A DNA stretch of 64,000 nt from Pseudomonas sp. DY-1 (GCF_003626975.1 NZ_CP032616.1:1178001-1242000), one strand, 5' to 3'. Shown: positions 19,841 to 29,485, numbered from the stretch's first letter. The notes: generated by a model from the sequence alone, not told the origin. Program-made: numbers and translations.

Positions 19841-19872
19841 GGGAGCCTGGGAGTTCGCTTCCTGGCTCCTCC
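19841..19872 (+). terminator. Hairpin after the alpha/beta hydrolase gene
   Basis: GGGAGCCTGGGAG pairs imperfectly with CTTCCTGGCTCC around a TTCG tetraloop (about 19841-19866), starting 8 bases after the stop. The T run is poor, so it may be only partly effective. Confidence 0.45.
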
Positions 19873-20094
19873 CTCTACCTGTCGCTCAAGTGGCCAGCCT
19901 GCCCCTGACAAACAGAACCACCGAGGCGCGCAACTTGTTACCGCCTAACAGGCTCGTCCGCTGGAACTCCCCGTGGCTTAGTGGCAGATGCTGGCAATCG
20001 AGAGCCTGGCGCGGAGGTCTTTCGCTTTTTCAATTGAACGTTCACCCGCTGGTTGGCGGCAGAGCCTTGCCCTGCCAGGCCGACAAGACCTGCA

Positions 20095-20673
20095 TCATTG
20101 CTGCTTGCGTTTGCGGAACTCGGCCACCTTATGCCGGTTACCGCACAGCGCCATGCTGCACCAACGGCGGCGATGGGACTTGGTGCGGTCGTAGAACCAG
20201 AGCACGCAGTCCGGGTGCTCGCATTCGCGCACCAGATTGAAGTCGCCTTCCACCAGCAGCTTCGCCGCTGCTTCGGCCAGAGGCGCCAAATACTGTTCGG
20301 CGGTAGCGGTTGCCCACACGTTCTCCAGTCGCGGTTCTCCACTGGCCGGCCAGTCCAGCTGCTGGTAGCTGGGTGTCGCCAGGAAGCGATTGAGTACGTC
20401 CGGCGAACCCTGGCCGCCCGCCTTGCGCCGCTCCACAAGCCCACGCACCGCTTCGCGCAAGGTCAACGCCGCCTGCAGCAACTCGCCCTTGGCAAAGCGC
20501 ACCTTGGGGACGGCCCAGCCGGTGCGGTCCAGCCAGGCCTGGACATCCTCATCGCTGCGCCAGAACTCCACGGGAGCACCGTCCATCGCGGCCAGGGTGT
20601 TGAGCATGTCCAGCACAGGGTGGTCGGCCAATACGAAGGGTTCGAGGGAAGGCGAGGAGGCGGCGCTGGTCAT
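20095..20673 (-). CDS. CGNR zinc-finger transcriptional regulator
   Basis: The 192-residue protein has an N-terminal ABATE-like domain (LDMLNTLAAMDG; LREAVRGLV) and a C-terminal CGNR zinc finger. In the finger, CEHPDC supplies two cysteines, then WCSMALCGNRHKV supplies two more, followed by a basic tail (AEFRKRKQQ). These proteins are stress- or metabolite-linked DNA-binding regulators. ATG 20673 follows TGGAACGCC; the longer frame to 20805 would run across the promoter region. It is divergent from a hydrolase gene, and the shared region carries six GTAAC motifs that are good candidates for its operator. Confidence 0.85.
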   Translation of the reverse strand: MTSAASSPSLEPFVLADHPVLDMLNTLAAMDGAPVEFWRSDEDVQAWLDRTGWAVPKVRFAKGELLQAALTLREAVRGLVERRKAGGQGSPDVLNRFLATPSYQQLDWPASGEPRLENVWATATAEQYLAPLAEAAAKLLVEGDFNLVRECEHPDCVLWFYDRTKSHRRRWCSMALCGNRHKVAEFRKRKQQ

Positions 20674-20703
20674 GATGGCGTTCCAGAAGACGAATGGCGA
20701 AAT

Positions 20704-20837
20704 GGTAACCCTGTAAAGCATCAGTGAATAGTTACGAAAGGCGATGCTTGTAACCACTATTAATCCTATTGACAGGTTACGTGATGGGTTCATACTCAGC
20801 GCCACAAGTAACCATTAACAGTGTTTATACAAGTTAC
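20704..20837. promoter_or_regulatory. Divergent promoter region with six GTAAC/GTTAC motifs
   Basis: The pentamer GTAAC or its complement occurs at 20705-20709, 20731-20735, 20750-20754, 20776-20780, 20808-20812 and 20833-20837, in both orientations. A promoter for the hydrolase gene is visible as TTGACA (20769-20774) with a weak -10 about 17 bases on (near 20792), and the fourth motif sits in its spacer. The layout suggests cooperative binding by a regulator, most likely the adjacent CGNR protein. Confidence 0.5.
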
Positions 20838-20849
20838 GGAGTGACCACC

Positions 20850-21737
20850 ATGATTTCGCCCATCGTGCATATCCCGGTTCGCCACCAGTTCGTCGAAGCC
20901 GACGGTGTCCGTGTTTTCTACCGGGAAGCCGGTAATCCGGCCGCGCCCACTTTGCTACTGGTGCACGGCTTTCCCAGCTCGTCCCACCAGTTCCGCGACC
21001 TGATCCCGCTACTGGCCGACAGGTTCCATATCGTTGCGCCGGACCTGCCGGGGTTCGGTTTCACCGAGGTACCCCCCGAGCGCGAATACCGCTACAGCTT
21101 CGATGCCCTGGCTGTAACCCTCGGCGCCTTCGCCGAGAAGCTGGGCCTGCAACGCTACGCCCTCTATGTGTTCGACTACGGCGCACCCACCGGCCTGCGC
21201 CTGGCCCTGGCCCATCCGGATCGCGTCACCGGGCTGATTTCGCAAAATGGCAATGCCTACCTGGAAGGCCTGGGTGATGCCTGGGAACCGATCCGCGCCT
21301 ACTGGGCCGAACCGCACAATCACGAACGCCGCAAGGTGGTGCACGATGCCGTGCTGCACCTGGAAGGCACCCGCTGGCAGTACCTGCATGGCGTGAAGGA
21401 CCTGGAGCTGGTGGCCCCCGAGTCGTACTACCTGGATGCGCTACTCCTGGAACGTCCGGGCAACAAGGACATCCAGCTCGACCTGTTCCTCGACTACGCC
21501 AACAACCTGAAGCTCTACCCGGCGTTCCAGGCCTTCTTCCGCGATACCCGGCTGCCGACCCTGGTGATCTGGGGCAAGCACGATCCCTTCTTCATCCCGC
21601 CGGGCGCCGAAGCCTTCAAGCGCGACAATCCCGCTGCGGTGGTGGAATTGCTGGATACCGGGCACTTCGCCCTGGAAACCCATGTCGACCATATCGCCCA
21701 GCGCATTCGAGAAGTATTGGGGGATCTTCGGGCCTGA
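20850..21737 (+). CDS. Alpha/beta hydrolase, haloalkane dehalogenase/epoxide hydrolase-like
   Basis: The 295-residue enzyme has the oxyanion motif VHGFPSSSHQFRDL. Its nucleophile elbow is VFDYGAPTG, with Asp instead of Ser as in dehalogenases and epoxide hydrolases. The acid is near WGKHDPFF and the general base is in DTGHFALE. ATG 20850 follows ACGGAGTGACC, whereas the longer frame (20769) overlaps the promoter. It is divergent from the CGNR regulator, which probably controls it. The substrate is unknown, with halogenated or epoxide compounds possible. Confidence 0.85.
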   Translation: MISPIVHIPVRHQFVEADGVRVFYREAGNPAAPTLLLVHGFPSSSHQFRDLIPLLADRFHIVAPDLPGFGFTEVPPEREYRYSFDALAVTLGAFAEKLGLQRYALYVFDYGAPTGLRLALAHPDRVTGLISQNGNAYLEGLGDAWEPIRAYWAEPHNHERRKVVHDAVLHLEGTRWQYLHGVKDLELVAPESYYLDALLLERPGNKDIQLDLFLDYANNLKLYPAFQAFFRDTRLPTLVIWGKHDPFFIPPGAEAFKRDNPAAVVELLDTGHFALETHVDHIAQRIREVLGDLRA

Positions 21738-21837
21738 CGTCCTCCTCTGACCTCCGTGCGTGCCTGGCTTCGTGCCCTTGGAACGCACCGCAGCCCGCTG
21801 CCGGGTAATCCGGCAGCCTTCCCGCGAGGTATTCACG

Positions 21838-22779
21838 ATGGACCATCTACCCGAGCGCCGTCTCTCCCCTTGGCACGCCGGTGAAAAGGTGATGCACGAA
21901 CGCGTCGGCGTCTCCGAACACATGGAAGCCTACGGTCAGCGGGTGATCCGCGATTACATGCCCGACCAGCACCGCGACTTCTTTCACCAACTGCCATTCA
22001 TCATCGTCGGCGCGGTGGATACCCAGGGCCGACCCTGGGCGACGCTGCTCGAAGGGCCGGAAGGCTTTGTCAGTTCTCCCGATCCCCAGCGCCTTGTGCT
22101 GGTCACTGAACCCGACCCGCAAGACCCGGCTGCCAGCGGATTTGACGCCGGCAGCGCCATCGGCCTGCTGGGCATCGAGCTGCACACGCGGCGGCGCAAT
22201 CGCATGAACGGCATCCTCCAACGAGTCGAAGCGGGGCGCCTGGAAGTCGCCGTCGAGCAGTCCTTCGGCAACTGCCCGCAGTACATCCAGCAGCGTACCT
22301 ACACACGCGAGGAGACACGTGGCGGGTGGCAGGGCGAGCGCCAGGACTTCACGGCGCTGAACGAGACCCTGACAGCGATGATCCGCAACGCCGACACCTT
22401 CTTCGTCGCCAGTTACGTCGAGCACGAGGATGGCCAACGCTCGGTGGATGTCTCCCATCGCGGCGGACGACCGGGCTTCATCATGGTCACGGGCAATCAC
22501 TTGACCATTCCGGACTATGCCGGTAACCAGCACTTCAACACCCTGGGCAACTTCCAGCTCAACCCGGTTGCCGGACTGCTTTTCGTCGACTTCTTCAGCG
22601 GCAACGTGTTGCAACTGTCCGGAGCGATCGAGCTGGTGTTCGACAGTCCGATGATCGCCGCCTTCGAGGGTGCCCAACGCCTCTGGACCCTCGACGTACA
22701 GCAAGCCGTCCTTCGGCCGCGCGCGTTGTCGATCCGATGGGATTTCCAGGATCCTGTACCTGGTCGGTCAGGCCAGTGA
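21838..22779 (+). CDS. PNPOx-like FMN-binding oxidoreductase
   Basis: The 313-residue protein belongs to the pyridoxamine-phosphate-oxidase-like split-barrel group. Features are FIIVGAVDTQGRPWATLLEGPEGFV at the start of the barrel, SVDVSHRGGRPGFI in the second half and NTLGNFQLNP near the end. It likely binds FMN and acts as a flavin oxidoreductase rather than in vitamin B6 synthesis, since the length is well above PdxH. ATG 21838 follows GCGAGGTATTC. It is about 100 bases after the hydrolase on the same strand and probably co-transcribed under the CGNR-linked promoter. Confidence 0.78.
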   Translation: MDHLPERRLSPWHAGEKVMHERVGVSEHMEAYGQRVIRDYMPDQHRDFFHQLPFIIVGAVDTQGRPWATLLEGPEGFVSSPDPQRLVLVTEPDPQDPAASGFDAGSAIGLLGIELHTRRRNRMNGILQRVEAGRLEVAVEQSFGNCPQYIQQRTYTREETRGGWQGERQDFTALNETLTAMIRNADTFFVASYVEHEDGQRSVDVSHRGGRPGFIMVTGNHLTIPDYAGNQHFNTLGNFQLNPVAGLLFVDFFSGNVLQLSGAIELVFDSPMIAAFEGAQRLWTLDVQQAVLRPRALSIRWDFQDPVPGRSGQ

Positions 22780-22953
22780 GCCGCACTTCGGTATCGCCGA
22801 ATACCCTGGTGCGGTTAGAAACCTTCATGAGCGACTCGGCGGTCATGTAAACGGTCGGTTCGCCTCGTCGCGCTACCCGGTGAGGCCTGTGGAGCTGGAC
22901 TACCATCACCATTCCAGTCCCCACTCTCACCGACACCCCTGGAGGCCCCGCGC

Positions 22954-23262
22954 ATGACTGATCGTTACTCCTGGACCCGTGAGATTGCAGACGACCGGGC
23001 CGTTGCCGGCGCCGCGTTGATCCCGGTCGAGCTGCGGGAAATGATCGACGGCCTGGATACTGGCGCGATCAAACCCTTCTACGCCGCCGTGGCCAATCTT
23101 GCCTTCTCGGCTGCCGACCAGTGCGAAGAGTACGACGGCTATTGCATTGGGCTGATCGATGCCGGCTACCAGCGCGGCGAGTTGGGCATCGTGGAGCGGG
23201 ATGCACTGCGCAATTTCGTCATTTCCCTGTGCGCGGATCGCAAGGACAAACCGTCGGCGTAG
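22954..23262 (+). CDS. Hypothetical protein, function unknown
   Basis: The 102-residue soluble protein is acidic in the first half (MTDRYSWTREIADD) and mostly helical, with a conserved-looking AADQCEEYDGYCIGLIDAGYQRGELG segment. There is no signal peptide or known motif. The ATG follows CTGGAGGCCCCGC, a good ribosome-binding site. It is convergent with the alginate operon and separated from it by a REP hairpin. I do not recognise the family. Confidence 0.6.
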   Translation: MTDRYSWTREIADDRAVAGAALIPVELREMIDGLDTGAIKPFYAAVANLAFSAADQCEEYDGYCIGLIDAGYQRGELGIVERDALRNFVISLCADRKDKPSA

Positions 23263-23271
23263 AGAAACTTC

Positions 23272-23337
23272 TGTAGGAGCGAGCTTGCTCGCGAACAGTC
23301 CGAGCCTTCTTTATTCGCGAGCAAGCCCGCTCCTACA
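23272..23337. repeat. REP-type palindromic element between convergent transcripts
   Basis: TGTAGGAGCGAGCTTGCTCGCGAA (23272-23295) and TTCGCGAGCAAGCCCGCTCCTACA (23314-23337) form a long imperfect inverted repeat, the common GTAGGAGC REP family of Pseudomonas. It lies between the 102-residue ORF and the end of algA and can act as a bidirectional terminator. Confidence 0.85.
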
Positions 23338-23406
23338 CATTCGGCCACTCTGCCCCTCGACATATTTCACCCGCGATTGAAATCGCTCCCACAGGTAACC
23401 GATGAG

Positions 23407-24849
23407 TCAGCGATGGGGCGTGATCCCGAGCGTCTCGTGCTCCTCGCGACCATAGACGTCGTCCAGGCGGGTGATGTCATCCTCGCCGAGGTAGCTGCCG
23501 GTCTGCACCTCGATCAGCACCAGGGGAATCTTGCCCGGGTTGGAGAGGCGGTGGACCGACGTGATGGGGATGTCGGTGGACTGGTTCTCGGTGAGCAGGA
23601 ACACCTTGTCGTCACAGGTCACTTCGGCAGTGCCAGATACCACTATCCAATGCTCAGCACGGTGGTGGTGCATCTGCAGCGATAGCCGACCGCCGGGTTT
23701 CACCGTGATGTGCTTCACCTGAAAGCGTCCGCCGGTGTCCACGGAGTCGTAGTATCCCCAAGGGCGATAGACCTGGCAGTGGTTCTCGACCTCGCTGCGG
23801 CCCTCGGCCTTGAGCTTCTCCACCAGCTGCTTGACCTTCTGCACGTGCTTCTTGCTGGCGACCATGATGGCGTCCTTGGTTTCCACCACCACCACGTCCT
23901 CCATGCCGATGATCGAGACCAGCTTGCCGTTGCCGTGCACCAGGCAGTTGTGGCTGTCCTGCACGACCACGTCACCCTTGATGACGTTGCCGTCGGCGTC
24001 CTTGTCATGCACGTCCCAGATCGATGCCCAGCAGCCGACATCGCTCCACCCTGCGTCCAGCGGTACCACGCAGGCGCGTCCGGTTTTCTCCATCACCGCG
24101 TAGTCGATGGAGTTGTCCGGGCAGCAGGCGAAGGTGGCCTCGTCGACATCGATATGGTCTTCGTGGCACTTGCTGCGTTCCAGAGCCAGCCGGCACGTGT
24201 CGTGGATATCGGATTCGTGCTTCTTGAGCTCTTCCAGGTAGCGACTGGCGCGGAACAGGAACATGCCGCTGTTCCAGAAGTAGTTACCGGACTCGACGAA
24301 CTCCCGCGCGCGATCCGCATCGGGTTTCTCCACGAACTGGGCGACCCGGCTGATCCCCTCGGGCAACACCGGGTCCTGTTCGGAACGGATGTAGCCGTAG
24401 CCGGTTTCCGGCCGGGTCGCCGGTACGCCGAACAGCACCAGCTCGCCTAGCTCGGCAGCGCTGGTGGCGAGCACCAGGGCGTCGCGGAAGGCTTCGAGGT
24501 CTTCCAGCACATGGTCCGAGGGCAGTACCAGCAGTAGCTCGTCGCGCCCTTCGCTGATCAGTTGCATGGCGGCGATGGCCACTGCCGGTGCGGTATTGCG
24601 CCCGAAGGGTTCGAGCAGGACCGCATGGGGCGTGAGCTTCAGCGCGTCGAGTTGCTCCTGCACGATGAACCGGTGGTCCTTGTTGCAGACCAGGATGGGC
24701 GCCTGCATGCCGTCGAAAGTGAGGCGCTGGAGGGTCTGCTGAAACAGTGTGTACTCGCCGGTAAGGGCGAGGAACTGCTTGGGAAACTGTCGACGGGATA
24801 GCGGCCAGAGTCTCGAGCCGCTGCCACCGGAAAGCACAATGGGAATCAT
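23407..24849 (-). CDS. algA: Bifunctional phosphomannose isomerase / GDP-mannose pyrophosphorylase AlgA
   Basis: The 480-residue cytosolic enzyme catalyses the first and third steps of GDP-mannose synthesis. It isomerises fructose-6-P to mannose-6-P and joins mannose-1-P to GMP using GTP. The N-terminal nucleotidyltransferase starts with GGSGSRLWPLSRRQFPKQF, and the C-terminal cupin isomerase has QMHHHRAEHWIVVSG with zinc-binding histidines. It is the last gene of the operon, 49 bases after algF. Its length and domain order match the family. Confidence 0.97.
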   Translation of the reverse strand: MIPIVLSGGSGSRLWPLSRRQFPKQFLALTGEYTLFQQTLQRLTFDGMQAPILVCNKDHRFIVQEQLDALKLTPHAVLLEPFGRNTAPAVAIAAMQLISEGRDELLLVLPSDHVLEDLEAFRDALVLATSAAELGELVLFGVPATRPETGYGYIRSEQDPVLPEGISRVAQFVEKPDADRAREFVESGNYFWNSGMFLFRASRYLEELKKHESDIHDTCRLALERSKCHEDHIDVDEATFACCPDNSIDYAVMEKTGRACVVPLDAGWSDVGCWASIWDVHDKDADGNVIKGDVVVQDSHNCLVHGNGKLVSIIGMEDVVVVETKDAIMVASKKHVQKVKQLVEKLKAEGRSEVENHCQVYRPWGYYDSVDTGGRFQVKHITVKPGGRLSLQMHHHRAEHWIVVSGTAEVTCDDKVFLLTENQSTDIPITSVHRLSNPGKIPLVLIEVQTGSYLGEDDITRLDDVYGREEHETLGITPHR

Positions 24850-24898
24850 GGTTATCTCCTGCTGGTGAATTGCAAGTGCCTTACTGGGCTATGAGTTT

Positions 24899-25540
24899 TC
24901 AGTTGCTGGACAAGGGCCGCTTGACCCACACCGGAGCAAGCTTTCCGCTGCTACCGGTAACGTATAGGCACACCACTTCGCCGCGATTGAGCGCGACTGG
25001 TTTCAGGTCGCTGATCTTCTGGTCGCCGGCGAACAGGGCAAGGTTGACCTTGACCGGGTTGATCTCGCGGTCGCCGGAGCTTTGCGGTGCGACGTTCTCC
25101 ACCACTGGGGTCTTGCCGTCGGCGGTTTTCACGCTGAGCGGCGTGTCGGAAAGGTTCTGCAGCCTGAGCAGGGCTTTCTGCTTGTTGCGGAACGGTTTTT
25201 CCTCCACCAGCCGGGGCTGCCCGTTGGGCAGATTGACCAGGGTGTAGTAGCGGTTCGCGCCAAGCTGGACCGACATGTTCTGGCTGCCGACCCGGGCGCT
25301 ATAGGTGCCACCGGGAAGGAAGCTGAAGTCGGTGCTCGCCAGTGGACCGACATCTTCGAGGTTGGCCGTGCCGACCAGGGCGCTGACTTCCTGGTTGCTG
25401 GCGTTGTACAGGCGCACGAACGTCGAGCCTTTAGGGGCGGCGGGGCCGTAGAGGGCAGCGTCGTCAGCCTGGGCCTGCCAGCAGCACAGACTGGTCATTA
25501 GCACGGTGGCGATCAGGCGGGGATGGTGGAGCGGTTTCAT
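24899..25540 (-). CDS. algF: Alginate O-acetylation protein AlgF
   Basis: The 213-residue periplasmic protein has a signal peptide ending near QAQA (about residue 25), followed by two beta-rich domains (FVRLYNASNQEV; SDTPLSVKTADG). AlgF is needed for adding acetyl groups to mannuronate residues and is thought to pass acetyl from the AlgI/AlgJ complex to AlgX. The ATG at 25540 overlaps the stop of algJ by 4 bases, which rules out the longer upstream frame (to 25696). Confidence 0.93.
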   Translation of the reverse strand: MKPLHHPRLIATVLMTSLCCWQAQADDAALYGPAAPKGSTFVRLYNASNQEVSALVGTANLEDVGPLASTDFSFLPGGTYSARVGSQNMSVQLGANRYYTLVNLPNGQPRLVEEKPFRNKQKALLRLQNLSDTPLSVKTADGKTPVVENVAPQSSGDREINPVKVNLALFAGDQKISDLKPVALNRGEVVCLYVTGSSGKLAPVWVKRPLSSN

Positions 25541-26712
25541 GGTTGGTTTCTCCCAGGGAATACGGAGTCGGCGGTTGCGGTCTGGTGGTACCCGGTCGAA
25601 CCGGCGGATACCAGCTGGGAGATCCATTCCCTTTCGAACTGGCTCAGGTCGGGGGGCATCGGCAGGTAGCGTTCCGGAAACTCCCAGATCACCCACTGCG
25701 GTGGAGCGTTCTTGAGCGCGTCGTTCTGCAGGTACTCGAGCATTGGCGGCAACGGCCCCTGACCGCTCTCGGCGAAGTCGAGGATGTCGCTGCCAAGGGC
25801 CTGACGCAGGGCGCCGAGGAAGTTCCAGTCGGGGTTGGCGCTGTAGCTGGTCCCGACCAGGGCCACGGGAACCCGGACATCGGCGAACAGCGCCGCAGAG
25901 GCGTCATTCGGGTGCGCGTCGACTGCATGGGTGGAGCGCGACTGGAGCTGGTCGGGAGCCGGCAGCAGGGCGCTGAACAGCGGGTCCAGTGGCAGGAACC
26001 GCGCCAGGTCACCCAGGTAGGGCTTGCTCGCCGCCTGTTGGGTGGTGAAGAGCTGGCGATCTCCATCGAGCGGTGCACTGCGTTGCACGGCTCGCGCGAC
26101 TTCCTGGGCGACCAGTTCGGCCCCGTGGGGCGTCCAGTGGGTATCGGTACGCAGGAACAACAGCCCCGTGTCCTTCGCCGGCAGCAGGCTGGCCAGCAGG
26201 TCGGGGGCCAGGATATCGGCGTGCTGGGCGGCCTCGTGGAGGCGGTGATACAGCCCGAGCTGCTGCTGGGCGGGCTGTTCTTCGTCCAGGTATTCCGGGT
26301 AGAGGCGGGCCTTGGCCGGCACGATCACCAGCAGCAGTTTCACTCCGCGCTCGCTGAGGCGCTGGTCGATGCCCCGGATCAGCTCCAGGTTGGCCTCAAT
26401 CTGCTGCTCGCCACGGGGTACGGGATTGAACTCTTCATCGCTGAACAGCCAGTCGTGACGACCCAGTACCACCCCCGGACGACCTTCGCCGAACAGGCTG
26501 TAATCGAGCGCTGCCCACAGGTTGGTACCCAGGCGTTTCAGTGGGAATTGCGCCTCGTAGTGGTTCTCCACCGCCTTGGCCATCTTGCCGTCATGCAGGG
26601 AGGCGTCGGGGGGCAGACGCAGATCCAGCAGTCCACGCACCGACCAGACGCCCAGGACCAGCAACGGGGCAAGGAAGAGGGCGATGTAGGCATTGCGGGA
26701 GAAGCGAATCAT
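25537..26712 (-). CDS. algJ: Alginate O-acetyltransferase AlgJ
   Basis: This 391-residue SGNH-hydrolase-like protein has an uncleaved N-terminal membrane anchor (residues 9-27). Its catalytic residues are visible: D190 and H192 in RTDTHWTPHG, and S289 in LVGTSYSANPDWNF. AlgJ works with the membrane protein AlgI to move acetyl groups to periplasmic alginate. It is 9 bases after algI and overlaps algF by 4 bases. Confidence 0.95.
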   Translation of the reverse strand: MIRFSRNAYIALFLAPLLVLGVWSVRGLLDLRLPPDASLHDGKMAKAVENHYEAQFPLKRLGTNLWAALDYSLFGEGRPGVVLGRHDWLFSDEEFNPVPRGEQQIEANLELIRGIDQRLSERGVKLLLVIVPAKARLYPEYLDEEQPAQQQLGLYHRLHEAAQHADILAPDLLASLLPAKDTGLLFLRTDTHWTPHGAELVAQEVARAVQRSAPLDGDRQLFTTQQAASKPYLGDLARFLPLDPLFSALLPAPDQLQSRSTHAVDAHPNDASAALFADVRVPVALVGTSYSANPDWNFLGALRQALGSDILDFAESGQGPLPPMLEYLQNDALKNAPPQWVIWEFPERYLPMPPDLSQFEREWISQLVSAGSTGYHQTATADSVFPGRNQP

Positions 26713-26721
26713 GGCGCCGCC

Positions 26722-28212
26722 TCAGAACTGGAAGTAAAGGAAGGGGGAGTAGCTCTGCGCCGAGAGCTTGAGTACCGAGGCGCAGAACAGCAGGAGCAGG
26801 AGCGGGCGCTGTACCGCGCCAACCCAGGCGAGCGCGCGCTCACCCAGGGCGCGTGGCGGTACGAGAGGCACCTGGTCGGCGGCGGTTTGGGCCGCTACCT
26901 TCGGCGCGCCATGAGCCAGGGGGCGGGTGTAGAAGTCATGCAGGCCGAACAGCGCCAGGCTGGCGTAGGCGATAAGCAGGGTGACCAGCTGCAGATCGGT
27001 GAAACCGACCCGTCCGAGCTCCGACAACTGCCATCCGCTGAAGCCGAACATTGCCTGGTACATGCGTCCGGCGACGTGCAGGTTCTCTGCACGGAACAGA
27101 ACCCAGCCGAGGATCACCAGGAGGAAAGTGAAGGACCATTTCAGCGGGTTGAAGCGCCGTGGCGCGGCGTCGACGCCCAGGGCTCGTTCGATGGCCAGCC
27201 AGGTGCCGTGCCACGCGCCCCAGAGCACGAAGGTGAAATTCGCGCCGTGCCAGAGACCACCCAGCAGCATGGTCAGGACCAGATTGCGATAAGTCTGGAA
27301 GGTGGTGCCGCGATTGCCGCCGAGACTGACGTACAGGTAGTCCCGCAGCCAGGTCGACAAACTGATGTGCCAGCGCCGCCAGAATTCGGTGATCGACTGG
27401 CTGATATACGGCTGCTTGAAGTTTTCCAGGAAGCGGAAGCCCATCATCAGGCCAAGGCCGATGGCCATGTCGCTGTAGCCGGAGAAGTCGAAGTACAGTT
27501 GCGCGGTATAGGCCAGTGCGCCGAGCCAGGCATCGGCTGCGCTGGGGTTCTCCAGTGCAAAGCAGTGGCTGACCAGCGGCGCCAAGGTATCGGCGATGAA
27601 CACCTTCTTGATGAAACCCTGCATGAAGCGTGTGCAGCCCTCGGCGAACTTGTCGACGCTGTGGGTGCGGTGATGGAACTGACCGGCCAGGTCGCGGAAG
27701 CGCAGCACCGGGCCGGCAATCAGGTGCGGGAAAATCGCCACGAAGGCCGCGAAGTCGATCAGCTTGTGGGTCGCCGGCGTGTCTCCCCGGTAGACGTCGA
27801 TGATGTAGCTGATGGACTCGAAGATGTAGAAGGAGATACCGATCGGCAAGAGGATGTGGGTGAGCACGAAGGGTGCCATGCCGAGGCTGGTGATGATCAC
27901 GTTGAGGCTGTCGACGCCGAAGTTGGCGTACTTGAAGTAGCCGAGGACGCACAGGTCCACCATCACGCCCAGGGTCAGCCAGTGCCGGGCGGGTCTGGTG
28001 CGCACCCCGGCGGAACCGATACGCAGTCCGATCCAGTAGTTGAATACCGTGACCACCGCGAACAGCGCCAGGAAGTCGACCCGCCACCAGGCGTAGAAGA
28101 GGTAGCTGGCGATCAGCAGCAGCAGGTTGTGAAAACGCGGCCCGCTCAGGTAGTACAAGCCGAGAAAGGTCGGCAGGAACAGGAACAGGAATACGTTGGA
28201 TGAAAACACCAT
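26722..28212 (-). CDS. algI: Membrane-bound O-acyltransferase AlgI
   Basis: The 496-residue polytopic MBOAT protein imports acetyl groups across the inner membrane for alginate acetylation. It shows the MBOAT core with the conserved His in GLWHGANFTFVLWGAWHG, plus FFFDYSGYSDMAIG-like residues (FDFSGYSDMAIGLG). The ATG at 28212 follows GGAGGAAACGCGG; an in-frame ATG five codons earlier lies before this Shine-Dalgarno and is less likely. A 156-base gap separates it from algL, the second largest within the operon. Confidence 0.95.
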   Translation of the reverse strand: MVFSSNVFLFLFLPTFLGLYYLSGPRFHNLLLLIASYLFYAWWRVDFLALFAVVTVFNYWIGLRIGSAGVRTRPARHWLTLGVMVDLCVLGYFKYANFGVDSLNVIITSLGMAPFVLTHILLPIGISFYIFESISYIIDVYRGDTPATHKLIDFAAFVAIFPHLIAGPVLRFRDLAGQFHHRTHSVDKFAEGCTRFMQGFIKKVFIADTLAPLVSHCFALENPSAADAWLGALAYTAQLYFDFSGYSDMAIGLGLMMGFRFLENFKQPYISQSITEFWRRWHISLSTWLRDYLYVSLGGNRGTTFQTYRNLVLTMLLGGLWHGANFTFVLWGAWHGTWLAIERALGVDAAPRRFNPLKWSFTFLLVILGWVLFRAENLHVAGRMYQAMFGFSGWQLSELGRVGFTDLQLVTLLIAYASLALFGLHDFYTRPLAHGAPKVAAQTAADQVPLVPPRALGERALAWVGAVQRPLLLLLFCASVLKLSAQSYSPFLYFQF

Positions 28213-28368
28213 CCGCGTTTCCTCCATTGAAGAACTGTCAGGGCCAAGCGGCCCACCCGTTTCTCCCCTGGTTCAAGGTGTTGCGCCCGTCGCTCCTGTG
28301 TTGCGATCGGGTTACTGCTGCCTGTGCCACGTCCTTCGCCGCGCCCGCCGTGCGCAGCCCCGTGACGG

Positions 28369-29478
28369 TCAACCGTTTTTCGCTTTCTCCGCCGCCTGCG
28401 GATCGAACAGCCGCGTCAGGTCTCCGCCAAGGCGGAAGTTCATGAGCGGCTGCATGGAATGCTTCCACTTGAGGGTTTCGTCACTGCAGCGGTAGAGCGT
28501 GCAGTAGGGTTCCAACCAGGTGAATTTGCCGTTCTCCTTCAGCTCGCCTACCGATTGGCCTTTGCCGGTCTTGTCTGCGAAGACCTCGGGGTTTTCCACA
28601 CCCTGCATGACCCGCTCGGCGAGCCGGCGCAACGCGCCGTTGTGGTCCTCGCGCAGATCGACGCCATTGGCCTTGGCGAACGCCGCGACCATTGTCAGCG
28701 GTGGCAGGCTGTAGTTGTGGTAGGCGAGGGCGCGCTTCTGCCGCCTGAGTTCGTTGGGCAGGAAGCCGTCGGGGTCGACCTGGCCCGCGGCGACCCGGAA
28801 CTGCGCCACCGACCAGTCGAACAGGTCACGGCGGTCAGTCGCCACGGCGCTCGCCATGACCGACCAGGCGGCCCAGTAGGAGTGGTTGTTGATCTCCTTG
28901 AGTGGCAGGTCGCTCCAGTCCTTGACGGTCTGCTCGGCCAGCCTGGCGAACCAGGCTTCGATTTGCTGGCTCTGCAGGGCATAGGGCGCCAGCGGCCGCG
29001 AGCTGGAGAACTTCAGGCGCAGCCAGGCCGAGGCCATGCTGCCCAGGGCCCATTTGCGCATGGATTTGCCCGTGTGATTGAACTCGGTGGAAAGAAGGGC
29101 GCCGGCCTTGGACCAGTCGCCGAGCCACTGCAGGGTGCATTGCAGGCTTTCAGGCTTGCCGTCGCGCATGAATCGCATCACCTGCTTGTTGACCCCGCGT
29201 TCCAGATCGTTGATGGCACGGGTCTTCTCGCGAAAATCCTTCTCGGCTTCGGGGTTCAGCGTCGCCCGGGCCTTGTTCGAGCCTTCGTACTTGCTACGGA
29301 ACACCAGGGCTCCGGTATAGGGAGAGGGCGTTTCCTGGTCGCACTTTCCGGGTTCGCCCTTGCGCTCCTTCTCGATGGCCGCGTAGTAGCCGGGAGGCGG
29401 CACCAGTCCTGCTCCCAGAGTCGCACCCGAGGCCAGCAGGAGAGGGAGGAGAAGGAACAGGCCCGTTGCGCGCATCAT
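28369..29478 (-). CDS. algL: Periplasmic alginate lyase AlgL
   Basis: The 369-residue alginate lyase (polysaccharide lyase family 5) has a signal peptide ending near TLGAG. The catalytic motif NNHSYW is at 197-202 (N198, H199), with K63 in RSKYEG and a late Tyr in AYHNYSLPP. It cuts mannuronate bonds by beta-elimination and clears misrouted polymer from the periplasm; it is also part of the export complex. It starts 7 bases after the algX stop. Confidence 0.96.
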   Translation of the reverse strand: MMRATGLFLLLPLLLASGATLGAGLVPPPGYYAAIEKERKGEPGKCDQETPSPYTGALVFRSKYEGSNKARATLNPEAEKDFREKTRAINDLERGVNKQVMRFMRDGKPESLQCTLQWLGDWSKAGALLSTEFNHTGKSMRKWALGSMASAWLRLKFSSSRPLAPYALQSQQIEAWFARLAEQTVKDWSDLPLKEINNHSYWAAWSVMASAVATDRRDLFDWSVAQFRVAAGQVDPDGFLPNELRRQKRALAYHNYSLPPLTMVAAFAKANGVDLREDHNGALRRLAERVMQGVENPEVFADKTGKGQSVGELKENGKFTWLEPYCTLYRCSDETLKWKHSMQPLMNFRLGGDLTRLFDPQAAEKAKNG

Positions 29479-29485
29479 GACGTCC

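Noticed and set aside
25543..28203. 886-residue open frame on the plus strand opposite algJ and algI
   Set aside because: It is a GC-rich shadow frame: low-complexity Gln/Val/Glu/Arg content, no familiar motif, and it lies wholly opposite two well-supported alg genes.
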